DNA from: Grifola frondosa
Taxonomy: Eukaryota; Basidiomycota; Agaricomycetes; Polyporales; Grifolaceae
Direction of reading: 5' to 3'
Assembly: GCA_001683735.1 (NCBI GenBank)
Contig: LUGG01000007.1
Span: forward strand, 992,001-1,056,000
DNA length: 64,000 nt
Translations under genes and position numbers: made by a program
The notes under the pieces: generated by a model
What the model saw: only the letters and a program-made list of their open reading frames with translations
What the model was told of the DNA's origin: nothing
Database searches by the model: none
Part shown: positions 20,390 through 31,000 of the stretch, one piece after another
How the letters are laid out: each line of letters begins with the position of its first letter
How positions within the stretch are numbered: the first letter of the stretch is position 1

Positions 20390-23099
20390 ATGCCTGTCTT
20401 GCGCAGATATCCGAACATTGTTCGCAACCAGAACTCTCACCTTTCTGCAACCTGTGCTCCATCGACCCTGCCGCCGTTACTAACGCCGACCTCGAAATCT
20501 CAATATTCAGTCGCTCTTCGCGCAAAATGCAGGGCAGTTGCTGATCCCAACCCCCCCAAGCGCCTGCTGCTTGTCCCCTGTGCTGGCACCCGAACTCCAT
20601 ATTCAGAGGCATGACCTACCAGCTTAATCGGGGCGGGTGGTTCTATTTCAAGGTGTGTAAATTCGCACTGGGAAGAGCTGACTACTTACGCACAATCTCG
20701 AGCAGTGCGGCACGGACGGTTGTAGCTACTTCGTTTATCCCGCACAGAAGATCCCCTCGCCCGTGGCCAATGCGGCCATTGAGGACATTCGGCTCAGCGA
20801 GGTGATCAATGTTGAGTGCTACAACGCGGCGAAGAAGGCAGCTACCGAGGATTCGAAGCTGGAACGCGCTGCCAAAAAAACTGCTAAGGCTGCGCTGATG
20901 GCGAAGTCGCAGTTTGAGAAGGCAGAGATTGCCGCCGCATTGGCGAAGGACAAACTGGTGAAAGCTGAGGCGAGGAGGGAGAAAGCGAGGGAGAAGACGG
21001 AGAAATCATTGGCGGCACAAGAGGAAGCTGACCATTTGATCGCGGAACGGCTCCAACAGGCACTGGACGAGGAGGTATGCAGTCTCATCATGCAATGTCC
21101 TGATAAACTTGCGAACCAACGGACTTCACCACAGGGATCTCACCTCAAAAGGGGTCGTGCATTCTCCGACAGCGAAGATGCCCCTCCGTTGAAGAAGTGG
21201 AATTCAGGGGTCTGGACATCAAGCTCGCAGGTATGTAGTGCCTTGACACTCGTGATGCGGTACTTATAAGTTACAGACTACGGCGTCCTCGAGCGGTCGA
21301 GTGCTCCCTGCGTCCCAATCATTCGACTTAGAGTGGCTTGACGACTTGGACGATGTCTTGGCCAACCACCCCGACAGCCCTCTGGTCCCCACGCCATCTG
21401 AGCTACCCGCAACGCAGGTCCGTCCTCTCCATGTCGCCTTGATCGTTATGCCTTATCACATGTACAGGAGCGTATGACATCTTCGAACCAGCGGGCATTG
21501 TCTGCGTCTCAAAGCCCTGAGGTACGTCTTCTCTGCCTCGCTTCTTCGTGCTCACTAATGGTCAATCAGCCGTGGAACACTCTCGTGTCTAGTTCGGGAA
21601 GATCGGACACTCGTCCTTTGCTCGCCAAAGAACAGGTGCGCGTGCAGCTTCCATTGGCTTCTGTCATCCTTATCCAATCATTCAGGCGGCAAAAAGGGTC
21701 GCGCCCCATCCCCAAGCACCTTCCCATTGTCGCCGCCGCCTAGTGCGCCACGTGCGCGCCCCGCCGACGATGACGATTCCGTCTTCACCTCCATTCCACG
21801 ACCGATAGGCCCACCCGTCACTATGAAGTCGTCTGCGGTCCACCGGGTCATACCCCGTATCCTTTAAAAGTTGGAGGCAAGAGCGGTGAGAGCACTCACC
21901 ATATCCAGGCGCTCTCTTCTCCCGCAAGCCCGACCGTTCAACGCCCGAAGCCACGTCCCTGTTACCACGGCGTGGTCCGCGATGTTGCGCTTCGTGTACC
22001 AAGCATTCTACCCGCGGTGGTGTCTCCGTCGAAGAAGGTCACGTCTGTTTTCAAGCGGTCATCATCTCCGATTTGGATCAGCAGCGACTCCGACGACGAT
22101 GCCGGACTCGCCGTCAAGCACGATGCTGCGAGCCCGGAAGTACCTCCACCCCCCTTCGATATCTTCGCCATTCCAAAAGCCGCAGCCCAGAAGCCGCTGC
22201 CTCCTGTGCCCAAGATTTCCCCGTGGGCGGTGCGGTGAAGCCGCTGGATCTGGCTCGAAGTTGGCGAGCCCTTGCATCAGAGAAGGGAGTTGAGGAGACA
22301 AAGAAAGATGAGGAGACGGACGCTGACCGGCGATTACCCGGAGATACCGACTCCAGTGGAGGGGAACGCAAGGGGCCAAGCCAGCTGCAGCGGAAGCCTT
22401 ACGCTTTCCGTGTTTTGCCTCGATCCTCGCCTTGGTCTTCCGAGGCTTCCGACGATGAAGCGCGTCCATTGGAGGTTGTTGCACGTCCTGACCCTAACGA
22501 AGATGTATTCGTTCATGACAACATCCTCGCTCCGGACAGCGGAGAGGAGTCGGGAGATGTCGATGTTACTCCTACAGTGAAGAAAGAGGCTGAAGTCGGA
22601 GACGCTGATGACGAGGAAGGCCAAGATGATGACGAAGATAGCGAAGATGACGCTAGCATGGCCAATGGCGACGCTGACTCCACTTCTGACGACGGATCCA
22701 GCTACACCGTAGCGATCTGGTTCTGGCTTCAGGTAAGCCTCTATATACTTACACTCAATGCAATCGCTCACCGCCCTCAAACAGCCGGATACCGAGGTCG
22801 ATTATTTTTTCCTGACCGTTCCGGCCGAGGCTACACAACCATGGCCCAGCATGAAGCCATGCTCGAACTCTTCAAGGATCACGACGCTGTCGCTTACGAA
22901 CACTGGGACACTAACACGAGCAGCTGGAAATCACGGAGATTGAGTGATCCGTTATGGGTCCATCGCGAGCTTCGCAAAGGCATGCGTGGGCTCCCACGTC
23001 TTCCAACCGTTAGACTTCTGGGAGATCGGCATGCGCATGGAGTGTTATTGCCGCCATGAACTGTCTTCCGTTGGTGACAAGGGCAAGGCCCGCGCGTGA
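20390..23099 (+). CDS. Unknown zinc-finger/coiled-coil protein, in the KDZ element
   Basis: From MPVLRRYPNIVRNQN the first exon carries AKCRAVADPNPPKR; later pieces are QLNRGGWFYFK and, after an intron, CGTDGCSYFVYPAQ. The order Cys, RGxxFYxC, CGxF resembles GRF-type zinc knuckles that bind single-stranded nucleic acid. An exon from about 20760 to 21070 is a clear Ala/Lys/Glu coiled coil (KSQFEKAEIAAALAKDKLVK). Next come acidic pieces (DLEWLDDLDDVLANHPDSP) split by several GTxxGT...CAG introns, a strongly acidic block near 22560-22690, then GRGYTTMAQHEAMLELFKDH. The tail FAKACVGSHVFQPLDFWEIG followed by MRMECYCRHEL and GDKGKARA ends at 23099, but in a frame one base away from the preceding exon, so one base seems lost near 22940. 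Function unknown. Confidence 0.6.
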
Positions 23100-23299
23100 A
23101 ATGAGCAGTTGTATAGTAGGTCTCGTTTCTCCATAGCAGTATTCCAATTTATCGAATTTTAGGTATACAGCAGTAGCGTACTTTCTTGAGTGCCTGTAAG
23201 CTGCGTACGCCGTTTGCTCAATTCGAGATGTCTACAATTCACATATCACAAGGACGATTCATGGGGCGCGCGCACCCCTAGCGTAACAGGTATGTTCAT

Positions 23300-23734
23300 T
23301 CAGTTATCTAGAGCTGCGTCAACGCCCGCCACCGCAACGCCTACCACCGGTTCCTCGTCCACTCCCGCCGGCTCCTCCTCGTCCTGGGTATCGCCTGCCT
23401 GCTCAACGCCCGCGGCCTCTTCCTCGTCAATGCCCGCCGCCTCGTCCACGTCTTGGGTATCGCCCGCCGGCTCCTCCTCGTTCTCGTCCTCTCTCGCCGG
23501 CTCCTCGTCGTCCTGGGTATCGCCCGCCGCCGCCTCCTCCTCCTCGTCAATGCCCGCCGGCTCAACGCCCTCCTCCTCATCCTCGTCTTGGGTATCGCCC
23601 GCTGGTTCCTCCTCGTCCTGGGTGTCGCCCGCCGGCATAACGCTTGCGGCATTTTCTTCGTCAACGCCTGCCACCGCCGCCGCCTCGTCCTCTCCCGCCG
23701 CCGGTTTGTCGTCATTATTCATATTGTCTTCCAT
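23300..23734 (-). repeat. minisatellite of a CCTCGTCCTGGGTATCGCC-type unit
   Basis: About 400 bases built from imperfect units containing TCCTCGTC, TGGGTATCGCCCGCCGG and TCAACGCCCGCC. On the minus strand it stays open for 145 codons as an acidic repeat with at least six AGDTQDEEEPAG-like units starting from MEDNMNNDDKPAAG; on the plus strand it reads as Ser/Pro-rich. Unit lengths are multiples of three. The unit's ATCGCCCGCCG and TCAACxCCCGCC parts recur at 23935-23965 and 24375-24475. An expressed acidic protein is possible but nothing beyond the repeat supports it. Confidence 0.6.
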
Positions 23735-24839
23735 TACTCGTCGCCAGGGAGGACTCGAAGGGAAGCGTGATGTAGCGCGGGGTGATGTATGCGGTATTGT
23801 GAAGTAGAAATTGAAGTTTCCCGCATGAGCTGCACACTTGCGTCCCGACGCGTCGGGCGCGCCCGCCGCTAGTGTCGAACGGAGACGTTGATTAAATTAT
23901 TTATTATCTATAGCTACGTGAGCTCCCCGCCGTCTGCTGGTCCTCGTCAACACCCGCCGCCCACCACGCTCCCGCTTGCCGACCGCGCGCTGCTCGCGGG
24001 GCTCGGGTACAAGGACAAGCTCGCCGCCTCCGACCGCGCCATCATCACGAAGGCTGAAATCTTCGGCCATGATCTGGAGCTGGACGGCACACACAGACAA
24101 GATGACGAGGAGCAGCAGCAGCCACCCCACGCTGACCTAAATCACAACGTCGGCGCCCTCCGGCATGAATGGGTTTCCGAACGAGAGGTTCAGCGAGGAA
24201 GCGGTTCTGGGACGGGTGCTGCGAGCATGCGTGTGGAGAGCACGAGCGTGTGCTGGTCACGATAGCGGGCCGTGTTAGGGACGCCGCACGTGTGAGCGGG
24301 GAGACGGGCGTGGGGCGGCAAGATTGTACATGTGCGGTGAGTCTTGCTGAGCATCTACATCGAGGATGCTGTTCGTCATGCCCGCCGCCTCGCCCTCTTC
24401 AGCAGCAGCTGCCGCCTCTTTGACGTCAATGCCCGCCGCCACCTCCTGGTCCTTGTCAACACCCGCCGCCATGTAGGAGACATCAGCATATGGCAGTATG
24501 CGACGGACGTGGAGTATGTTCTGTTCGAGTTCGCAGTCGTGGTACGTGTCCCCGTCGTTTGCTCCTTTGTGGATTTGAAACATCCGCAGACATTGTCGAC
24601 TGACGACCGTCCCGTCGACGTCTGCACAGGACAAGAAACACCCGTATGAACCTGATGTTCGAAGGATGGGCAATGCATATGACCCAAGGTATGCACCCAC
24701 TGTATTCATCTCCCGTGCGTGTCCTGCGCAGTACGCTGATCGATCGACCATGGAGAAAGTCGAATGGCAGAGGCCGTGATGAAAGCAGGCTCCGCAGGCC
24801 GTTACGAGTCGCGCACAGTCGACGGAGCGGTGCCTTCGC
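23735..24839. other. GC-rich region with minisatellite outliers, no assigned gene
   Basis: Open frames on both strands are low-complexity continuations of the minisatellite (24275-24904 minus includes AAAAEEGEAAG). A segment near 23970-24060 reads LPLADRALLAGLGYK, which recalls the N-terminus of fungal amino-acid permeases, but no membrane helices follow. Probably scrambled remnants. Confidence 0.35.
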
Positions 24840-25074
24840 TGTGGATTAGTGAGAACGAGCTCGGGAAGACCTGTTCGCGCAGCTAAAGCAGGCGACGGTG
24901 CCATGGCCCGAGTACGAGTTTACTTTGCCGCAGCTGTACTACCCGCCACGTCTGGAAGCGGTGTCTCTGCAGAAGTTCTCGTTGGTGATGCTGGGACCGA
25001 CGGTGATGCCTCTGATCGGATTGCTGCAGACGCACGGGACATCGCAGTCTGTATAATAGGTAGATACACGTTCG

Positions 25075-25510
25075 AGCGGCAGCTTGTTGAGGAGGGTATG
25101 TATCCGCTATCTATCCCGACCCACCGACCGCTAATGTCCGCAGGCTTCTTCGGCGCGCAGCAATTCTCCACCTCATACCACCAGCTCATCCAGGTCGAGG
25201 ACACGGGCTTAAACAGGATGCTCGCGCCGTACAACTCGTGCGCGAACGCGAACAACGCCATCGCGGACTCATTGGCACCGTGTACACGACGAACTGGACG
25301 GCGGTGTATCTCGTGCGCATGCTGCTGCACATGCAGGCGTGCCGGCGCGGCGTGACGCTCGACCTTGCCAGCGTGCAGGCGATGCAGTAGCTCTGCACAT
25401 ACGAGACCATCACGCTCGGGTACTCGGCATTCTGCGCGCTGTTCACCGAGGACGAGCTGCACGAAAGACACGCAGTGCACATGCACCGTTTGCGTCCTCG
25501 TACCCCCTCA
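25075..25510 (+). pseudogene. Histidine acid phosphatase (phytase-like) fragment
   Basis: In one frame, FFGAQQFSTSYHQLIQVEDT leads to LNRMLAPYNSCANANNAIAD, the mid-section of fungal histidine acid phosphatases. The match then continues one frame over as GTVYTTNWTAVYLVRMLLHM and TLDLASVQAM, then a TAG stop, then CTYETITLGYSAFCALFTED, the family's conserved Cys-containing block. The N-terminal RHG catalytic motif and the C-terminal HD motif were not found. With a frameshift, a stop and missing ends it cannot make the extracellular enzyme that releases phosphate from organic esters. It lies just inside the right KDZ terminus and may be a captured host gene. Confidence 0.7.
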
Positions 25511-25709
25511 TGATTGTAGGTATGACGGACACACCTGCGGCAGTGACGTGCCGCACCGCACATGTAGGAGGACGAGATCAACCGAATGGTCGAGGAGGCA
25601 CGGCGCTATGGTATGAGGAGCAATTTTGGATGCGCGACGGATGTATCTTAACTTGTCCGGATGTATCTTGATTCGCCCGGATGCATCTTGCCTTCAATTG
25701 GATGTATGT

Positions 25710-25990
25710 TGTCTTGAATACTTAGAGGAGAGGAAAAATGCGTATGTATTAAATTTAAATTCAGAGTATTGTAACAGTCATTTGGTGTAGTTGGAGCATT
25801 GCCTGTTTTCAGATTTGAGGTCGTCAGTTCGAACCCGCTAGATGTCATTTTACATTCGGATGCATTTGGGCATCCGGATGCATCTTGTCATCTGATCACT
25901 CAAATTAGGCCTTGGTGGGTACTCCATCGGGATGCATCCTGCCGAGGAGCATTATACCGGCAAGATGCATTCCGCGAACTGAAGTCTCTC
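25710..25990 (-). repeat. right long inverted repeat of the KDZ element
   Basis: Reverse-complement partner of 8381-8660. Differences from the left copy are scattered substitutions and small indels (for example CACC inserted before AAGGCC), as expected for two diverging ends of one element. Confidence 0.85.
25777..25848 (+). other. tRNA-like segment in the right KDZ terminus
   Basis: A-box-like TGGTGTAGTTGG at 25783-25794 and B-box-like GTTCGAACCC at 25827-25836, 44 bases apart; GAGGTCGTCAGTTCGAACC between variable region and T loop is very tRNA-like. T-stem pairing is poor, so it is a degenerate or adapted tRNA-like module. It is the counterpart of the left copy and also points outward. Confidence 0.55.
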
Positions 25991-25997
25991 ACACCCA
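25991..25997. repeat. right target-site duplication ACACCCA of the KDZ element
   Basis: Matches 8374-8380 in direct orientation, immediately outside the right terminus. Confidence 0.7.
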
Positions 25998-26028
25998 CCC
26001 CGACACAACACATCGAGGCTAGCCACTC

Positions 26029-27866
26029 ATGTCCACCTCACAGGGCAGCGGCGTCGAAAACGCTAGAGTTCCGCCTTCTCCACAGGGTGCTCCAATGTCG
26101 AAGCGACCACGGATGAGCGTCAAGCCAACGGTTCGACCACCACAGTTTATCTCGCCTTTCGTGACTTCTTCTGGGGCTAGAAATCAGCCTGCGGCAGTGC
26201 CAGTTGGACAAGCAAGAGTTTCCGCACCATCAATGCACTCTGGGACTCCTGCGAGGGGTGTTGCAAACAGCGTGCATCGTCCGACGGTTCCAGGTACGGC
26301 TGCAAGTGATCATGTTATTTGTCGAATGAAATTTTCACGCGAGAAATGGTAGGATTAGCCAAGAACACATCCGATTATATTACAGCACTACATACCGCTG
26401 TAGACACCCTGAAGGCGAAGGCCAAGACCCACGACGAAGAAATTGACCAGCTGTCGAAGGAATCGGAAAAGCTGATTGTTAACACCGAAGAATTAGCTGA
26501 ACAGAATAACGACATACTGGCGATACTGAGGGATATTTGGGTGCAACTTGAAGGTGTCCAGTCTCAAAACGAGACCCTTCAGATTCGTGTGGACAACCTC
26601 GAGATTGCGTTGAAAAATGTGCTGATGGTGACCCATCGTAATGATGACGATGTCGGCAATACTACTCCGAAGGTGGCACGAAAGAAGATGGTGATAGCGT
26701 GGGTTGGGCAGACGAAAGGCGTCGTTGAATGTGAGCTGTGTCCCGTTGCATCAGGATTGAGCACTCACCGCCATATGCACATTCTGAAGGCACTTGTACG
26801 CATCTCCCTCCATCAGCTCATGGGCACTACGAAGAACGGAAATCCACCAGAACCGCTCAAGAATGGCAGGTTCTGGACAGAGGAGGATGTTAACTCACCG
26901 GATCGACTCCTGCGTCCAAATTGGGATAGCTGGGCCGACAATCGTTCTGTGTGGCTCCGTGAGGTGACGCAGCTGATCCGCGACAGAGGTCCACACTGGA
27001 GTAATGAGATGACCGCTGAGGAGCTCAGAGATGTTCCGATGCAGACGCTGCACGAGGCAATCAAGGCATTTTTCGAGACAACAGCCAAACGCTACAAGAT
27101 CAACATGCATAAGACGGAAAGTGAGCGCCATGAGAAATCGCGGGTAAACAGACGAAAAGCGCGGAAAAGGACGGTGCGTACCGCAGCGGACAGCCTGAAT
27201 ATACAAGCTAACAACCCTAGCGCACGGTCATCCAGAAAGCAGCAGAGCGTACTGCTCATCGTGAGAGCATTGCGGAGTTGCGAGACAAGAAGTATGACTT
27301 CTTGTTCACATGGGCGTATCAGTCCACGGATGAGTCCGATCTCGAGGGAGCCATTGATCCAGGGACAGATAATGAGGTGCAGAACGAGGTACCCATGGTA
27401 GTTGGCGGGCGCAGGCCCTGGATATCGCGTGCTCCGGCATATCGCGCTGATGGGGTAGGTCGCCGGGCATGGTGTCTCGAATCTTTGATTTACTGACCAA
27501 GTTCCCATCGCAGATAAACAATTTGCTTGATCGCCTTGATGTTACAATCACAGCCATGCGCGAGGTGAATCCTGTTCACGGAAATCACTATCATTCACGT
27601 CGCGGGGTACTTCACGTACCTCTGAAGAATCAAAGCTCCCGACGGTGCGCACCACTAAAGAAAAGGACGGTCAGACAAAACCTGCGGTCAAAATCTCACG
27701 CACCATGATTGATCCAACATGGCTTCAAGCGCTTGCTGCCAAGTATGACAAGCCGTCATTCATAGCTCCGGAGGAGAGTGACACGAGTGCGGAGGTTCCT
27801 TATGAAGAGGATAGAGAGCAGGGTCAACGAGATCCTAACATTGATCCATTACTGTATGACTTGTAG
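26029..27866 (+). CDS. Coiled-coil accessory protein of the CACTA-like element
   Basis: Start MSTSQGSGVENARVPP at 26029. Intron 26294-26352 joins in frame to GLAKNTSDYITALHTAVDTL, a long coiled coil with DEEIDQLSKESEKLIVNTEE and NDILAILRDIWVQLEGVQSQ. A globular middle (ERRxx-free, with RFWTEEDVNSPDRLLRPNWD and WLREVTQLIRDRGPHW) and a very basic segment near RRKARKRT follow. After another intron come KKYDFLFTWAYQSTDESDLE, then INNLLDRLDVTITAM, and the ending EEDREQGQRDPNIDPLLYDL at 27866. One frame change near 27600 is not resolved. It converges with the Tnp2 gene. In plant CACTA elements a second small gene (TnpA) encodes a coiled-coil protein that binds terminal motifs; a similar role here is an inference. 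No recognised domain. Confidence 0.65.
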
Positions 27867-28008
27867 AAATGGCAGCGGAGAATCTTGGGACTCACCGAAA
27901 ATGACATGTATCCAAAATCTTGTGAGATAGCCCTAATAATCATTCTCAAGGCCATCAGGCTCTTGGGTGCTCTGTAGAATGAATGAGTTAGTGGTTCTGG
28001 TTATTAAA

Positions 28009-31000
28009 TTACAACGAACTCACATGACAGAGGGACATTGTGACCCAAAGTCTCATCTCACAGTGCATGACACTACCGAGCGCGAAGTGGCCGGAGAATG
28101 CATTCACGTCGACGACAATTTGTGCGCCTAAGCGGCCATAGTGCCAAACGCCAAGGCCAAGGTCCACCGCCCTCCACAAATACAAAATAAGTGTCAGCGG
28201 CAATGTGGGGATTTATGACATACCGTATGTTCCATGGCATCTCTGGCACGTCTTCGTCAACAACAAACGGTCGCACTATTGCACATGTCATCTCCAATGC
28301 TGGGGCATCCGGCATTTTGCGAGAATGGATGATGTGGAAGACATAGTCAATTTGTACGGGCTATCGGCCGAAAATGTACGCATATCGACAGCCCTCGCCG
28401 CGGTGGGTAGTTGAAGCGCCATATCGCAGTCCGCTAACAAGTACGTGAGAGTAGGAAAGGACATTTGTTGCGATGAACGGTTCACCGAGTGGGGCCATCG
28501 AAGTATCTGGAATAAGGTAGGTTGTTGGCTCCCAGAGCGAACGCAGGTGCGTGAAAACCAAAGCATATAAACCGAGTGTTCGAAGATTAACCTTCTTCTT
28601 GTATCTTGGAAGTTGCACCAGTGCTGATGAAATATTAGCAGCTAGTTCAATGAAGAAAACAAGCGACATACCATCACTCTGATCAGCCGCCATAGTAGCT
28701 ATCATCGTGAGTAATGTTCCCCGCGTCGAGCTTGTTTTTCTATCGCCTTTGAGGTATTTCTTCAGCGCCGTGATTGCTGCCTCGTCTTCTTCTGTCTTGT
28801 TAGGCCCGAGTGCCTCAAGATGTAATATCTGCATGCAAGTGCTGTTAGATACTGTAAAATCAAAGACAATGTACTCACTAGATCATGTATTAGCGTCATC
28901 TTAGTCCATCCACGCATTAGTGTGGCTTCAAGTTCGCCGCCGCCATGCCCGTTGTGCTTGAATCGCCCGAGGAGCCCGTTGTTACGTTCGTAAGGGTACG
29001 CCCACCAAGAATAAATGGGACCGAGCCGCAGAAGGTACGAAGAGGTGAGATGCATAAGAAGATGGAAGTAGGGGGTGAGATGACAGTTCATCTGAGCCCA
29101 CGTTTGACATGCGCGTGCATGACAATCGTGTGCACGAGATGCCTCTTCAACACTAATGGATTGCGAAGACCATATACGTATCGCAGCGCACCATTCCATA
29201 ACGACATTGAAGTGCCGTCGATAGTTTCGATCCATGGCCACCTTCGGAATGTCGTCGAATTCCTCTGGGGTCGAGTTGACATTGTAAGCGGCATGGGTAC
29301 ATCGGCGCTCATGTAAAAGGGCCTCAACGCGAGCATGTGCTTCGCCAGCCTTGGTGGATTGACTAAATTGTGGGGCATCCTCGTCGGGAATTTCGCCATT
29401 GACATTCCAGCTGGAATAAAGTGCGACAACGAGTACTGTTGTGAAATTACGCCATTGATCGGCTTTACCTGCGCCGCCAGTTGCGAGCTATAATTTAGGA
29501 ATTAGCACGGTATTACACAGCACAACTTAAAGCAAGCCACAAACATTGTTTGGAAGACGACCAATTGTAGATGGCCACCAGATGTCTGCAAGAAAGCACT
29601 CCAGCTTGTCGAGTGGTTTATTTCCACGACGACGTTTTATGAACATACCGCCGCCAACAAGAATATCTTGAATGACGTGCTTCGTTTCACCTGTGAATGT
29701 ATCAGCAGGTCACTTGCTATGATAATGATAGCTCACCGAGATAGGCCGCATGCATGAAATCCGTCGGTGAGTCACGCGAAGGGAGCCAATCGGGCAAGAT
29801 ATTAAGAGCAGACCAAATTACTCCTCGTCGCTCCCGAATTTCTTGGTGGTCGTACTCGTTAGCATGCCGGGAGAGGAATGCATATTTGATGTAGCGCCAG
29901 TCCTCGCGAAGGCGAAATTCTATACATATCATGAGCGGCTCAAAAAAATAAAGAATAAAAGAACATACTTTCTGAGTCGTAGCAGTCAGGATGGATCAGA
30001 GAATGGAACGGTTGGTGGCAAAGTGGGCACATAAACCATTTCGAGGTGTGTCCTCTAAGCCCGGACGTCTTGCGGCTTGCTGGAAGGTCAGAGGCATTGA
30101 TATATAAATACCCATGAGCAGGCTGTGGCTCTGGTTCATCCGGAATATGGAAGTTGACACCTGGAAAATGATATAGTGAGTAGGTAGTGATGTATATCGG
30201 AGCACTCACCATAATATAATTGACGCATATCGTTAACGAACGGCTCAAGCACGAAGTTTAGCTGTTCGAGCGACGGCTCATCCGGTCCTGGAATGACGCA
30301 GTTGAGTATTGTTTCCTCTGCGAGAAAGCGCTTCGAGCGCGGGTTGTTGCAAATTGTAATGTAGATCGCGCCAACAGAATGATTACCGCGCTTCGTTCCT
30401 TGGAACCTGGGAAGATAAAATCAGCTGAACTCGGGCAATGCAGCAAGCTAGAATATCACCAATCAATGTTGAACATTAATACGAGACCGATCGGGAGCGC
30501 AACGAAGCGTTGGTGTAGCTCGTGCACATCAACATCTTCAATTCCCCATTTTCCACCTCGACGACGTTGCAATCCGGCCTGGATAGCCCTCCACCCCCAG
30601 CCATCAGTCATATCATACATACGGAACTGGGGGTTGGCCCATCCAGGCCAGTCTTCTCTCTCTGCAGGCGGAGTCTGTCCGGATGCATCGCCTTCTTCCC
30701 GCCATTTGGAGAACTCTTCCACCTTGCCAGGGCGCGAAAGGATCCGCTGGAGAGTAGGGAGAGTAGGCGTCGTTGGCATGATTTTTGTGGGTATCCGTTT
30801 TCGTTTTCCATTAGCCATAATTTTCGTCTTGTACAGCGTACCCAGACACCCATCTTGCGAGCATGCCGGACCACTGAGTGCATATAGCTCTGACGGGTGG
30901 TGCCTGAACCAGCAAATGTTGCAGACGAAATAAAACACCAGGTATTGATCAGCGTCGACGCCGAGCCGACGTTCGACAGTGCGCAGAGTGCGTGCCATCT

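Larger units (their letters stand above)
8381..25990. mobile_element. KDZ-type DNA transposon with extra genes (17.6 kb)
   Basis: The left end read on the plus strand (GTAGAGATTCAGTTCGC) and the right end read on the minus strand (GAGAGACTTCAGTTCGC) start inverted repeats of about 180 highly similar bases, with weaker similarity to about 280. ACACCCA sits outside both ends (8374-8380, 25991-25997) as a 7-base direct repeat. The KDZ transposase gene lies 1.1 kb from the left end. Four other spliced genes, a minisatellite and a phosphatase fragment fill the rest. KDZ elements are known to be large in basidiomycetes and often accompanied by TET/JBP genes; no TET/JBP-like HxD core was noticed here. 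The element sits inside the CACTA-like element and therefore is the younger insertion. Confidence 0.8.

Noticed and set aside
22073..23059. 328-codon single-exon gene
   Set aside because: It runs through clear introns of the larger spliced gene 20390-23099 and its C-terminus is in the less plausible frame.
23300..23734. CRISPR-like repeat array
   Set aside because: Repeats are contiguous, degenerate and coding-like in period, with no unique spacers; eukaryotic context.
23300..23734. Gene for a 145-residue acidic protein
   Set aside because: Composed only of minisatellite units; no conserved core, promoter or splice evidence. Listed as repeat.
23960..24060. Amino-acid permease gene start
   Set aside because: Only about 15 residues resemble a permease N-terminus; no membrane segments follow in any frame.
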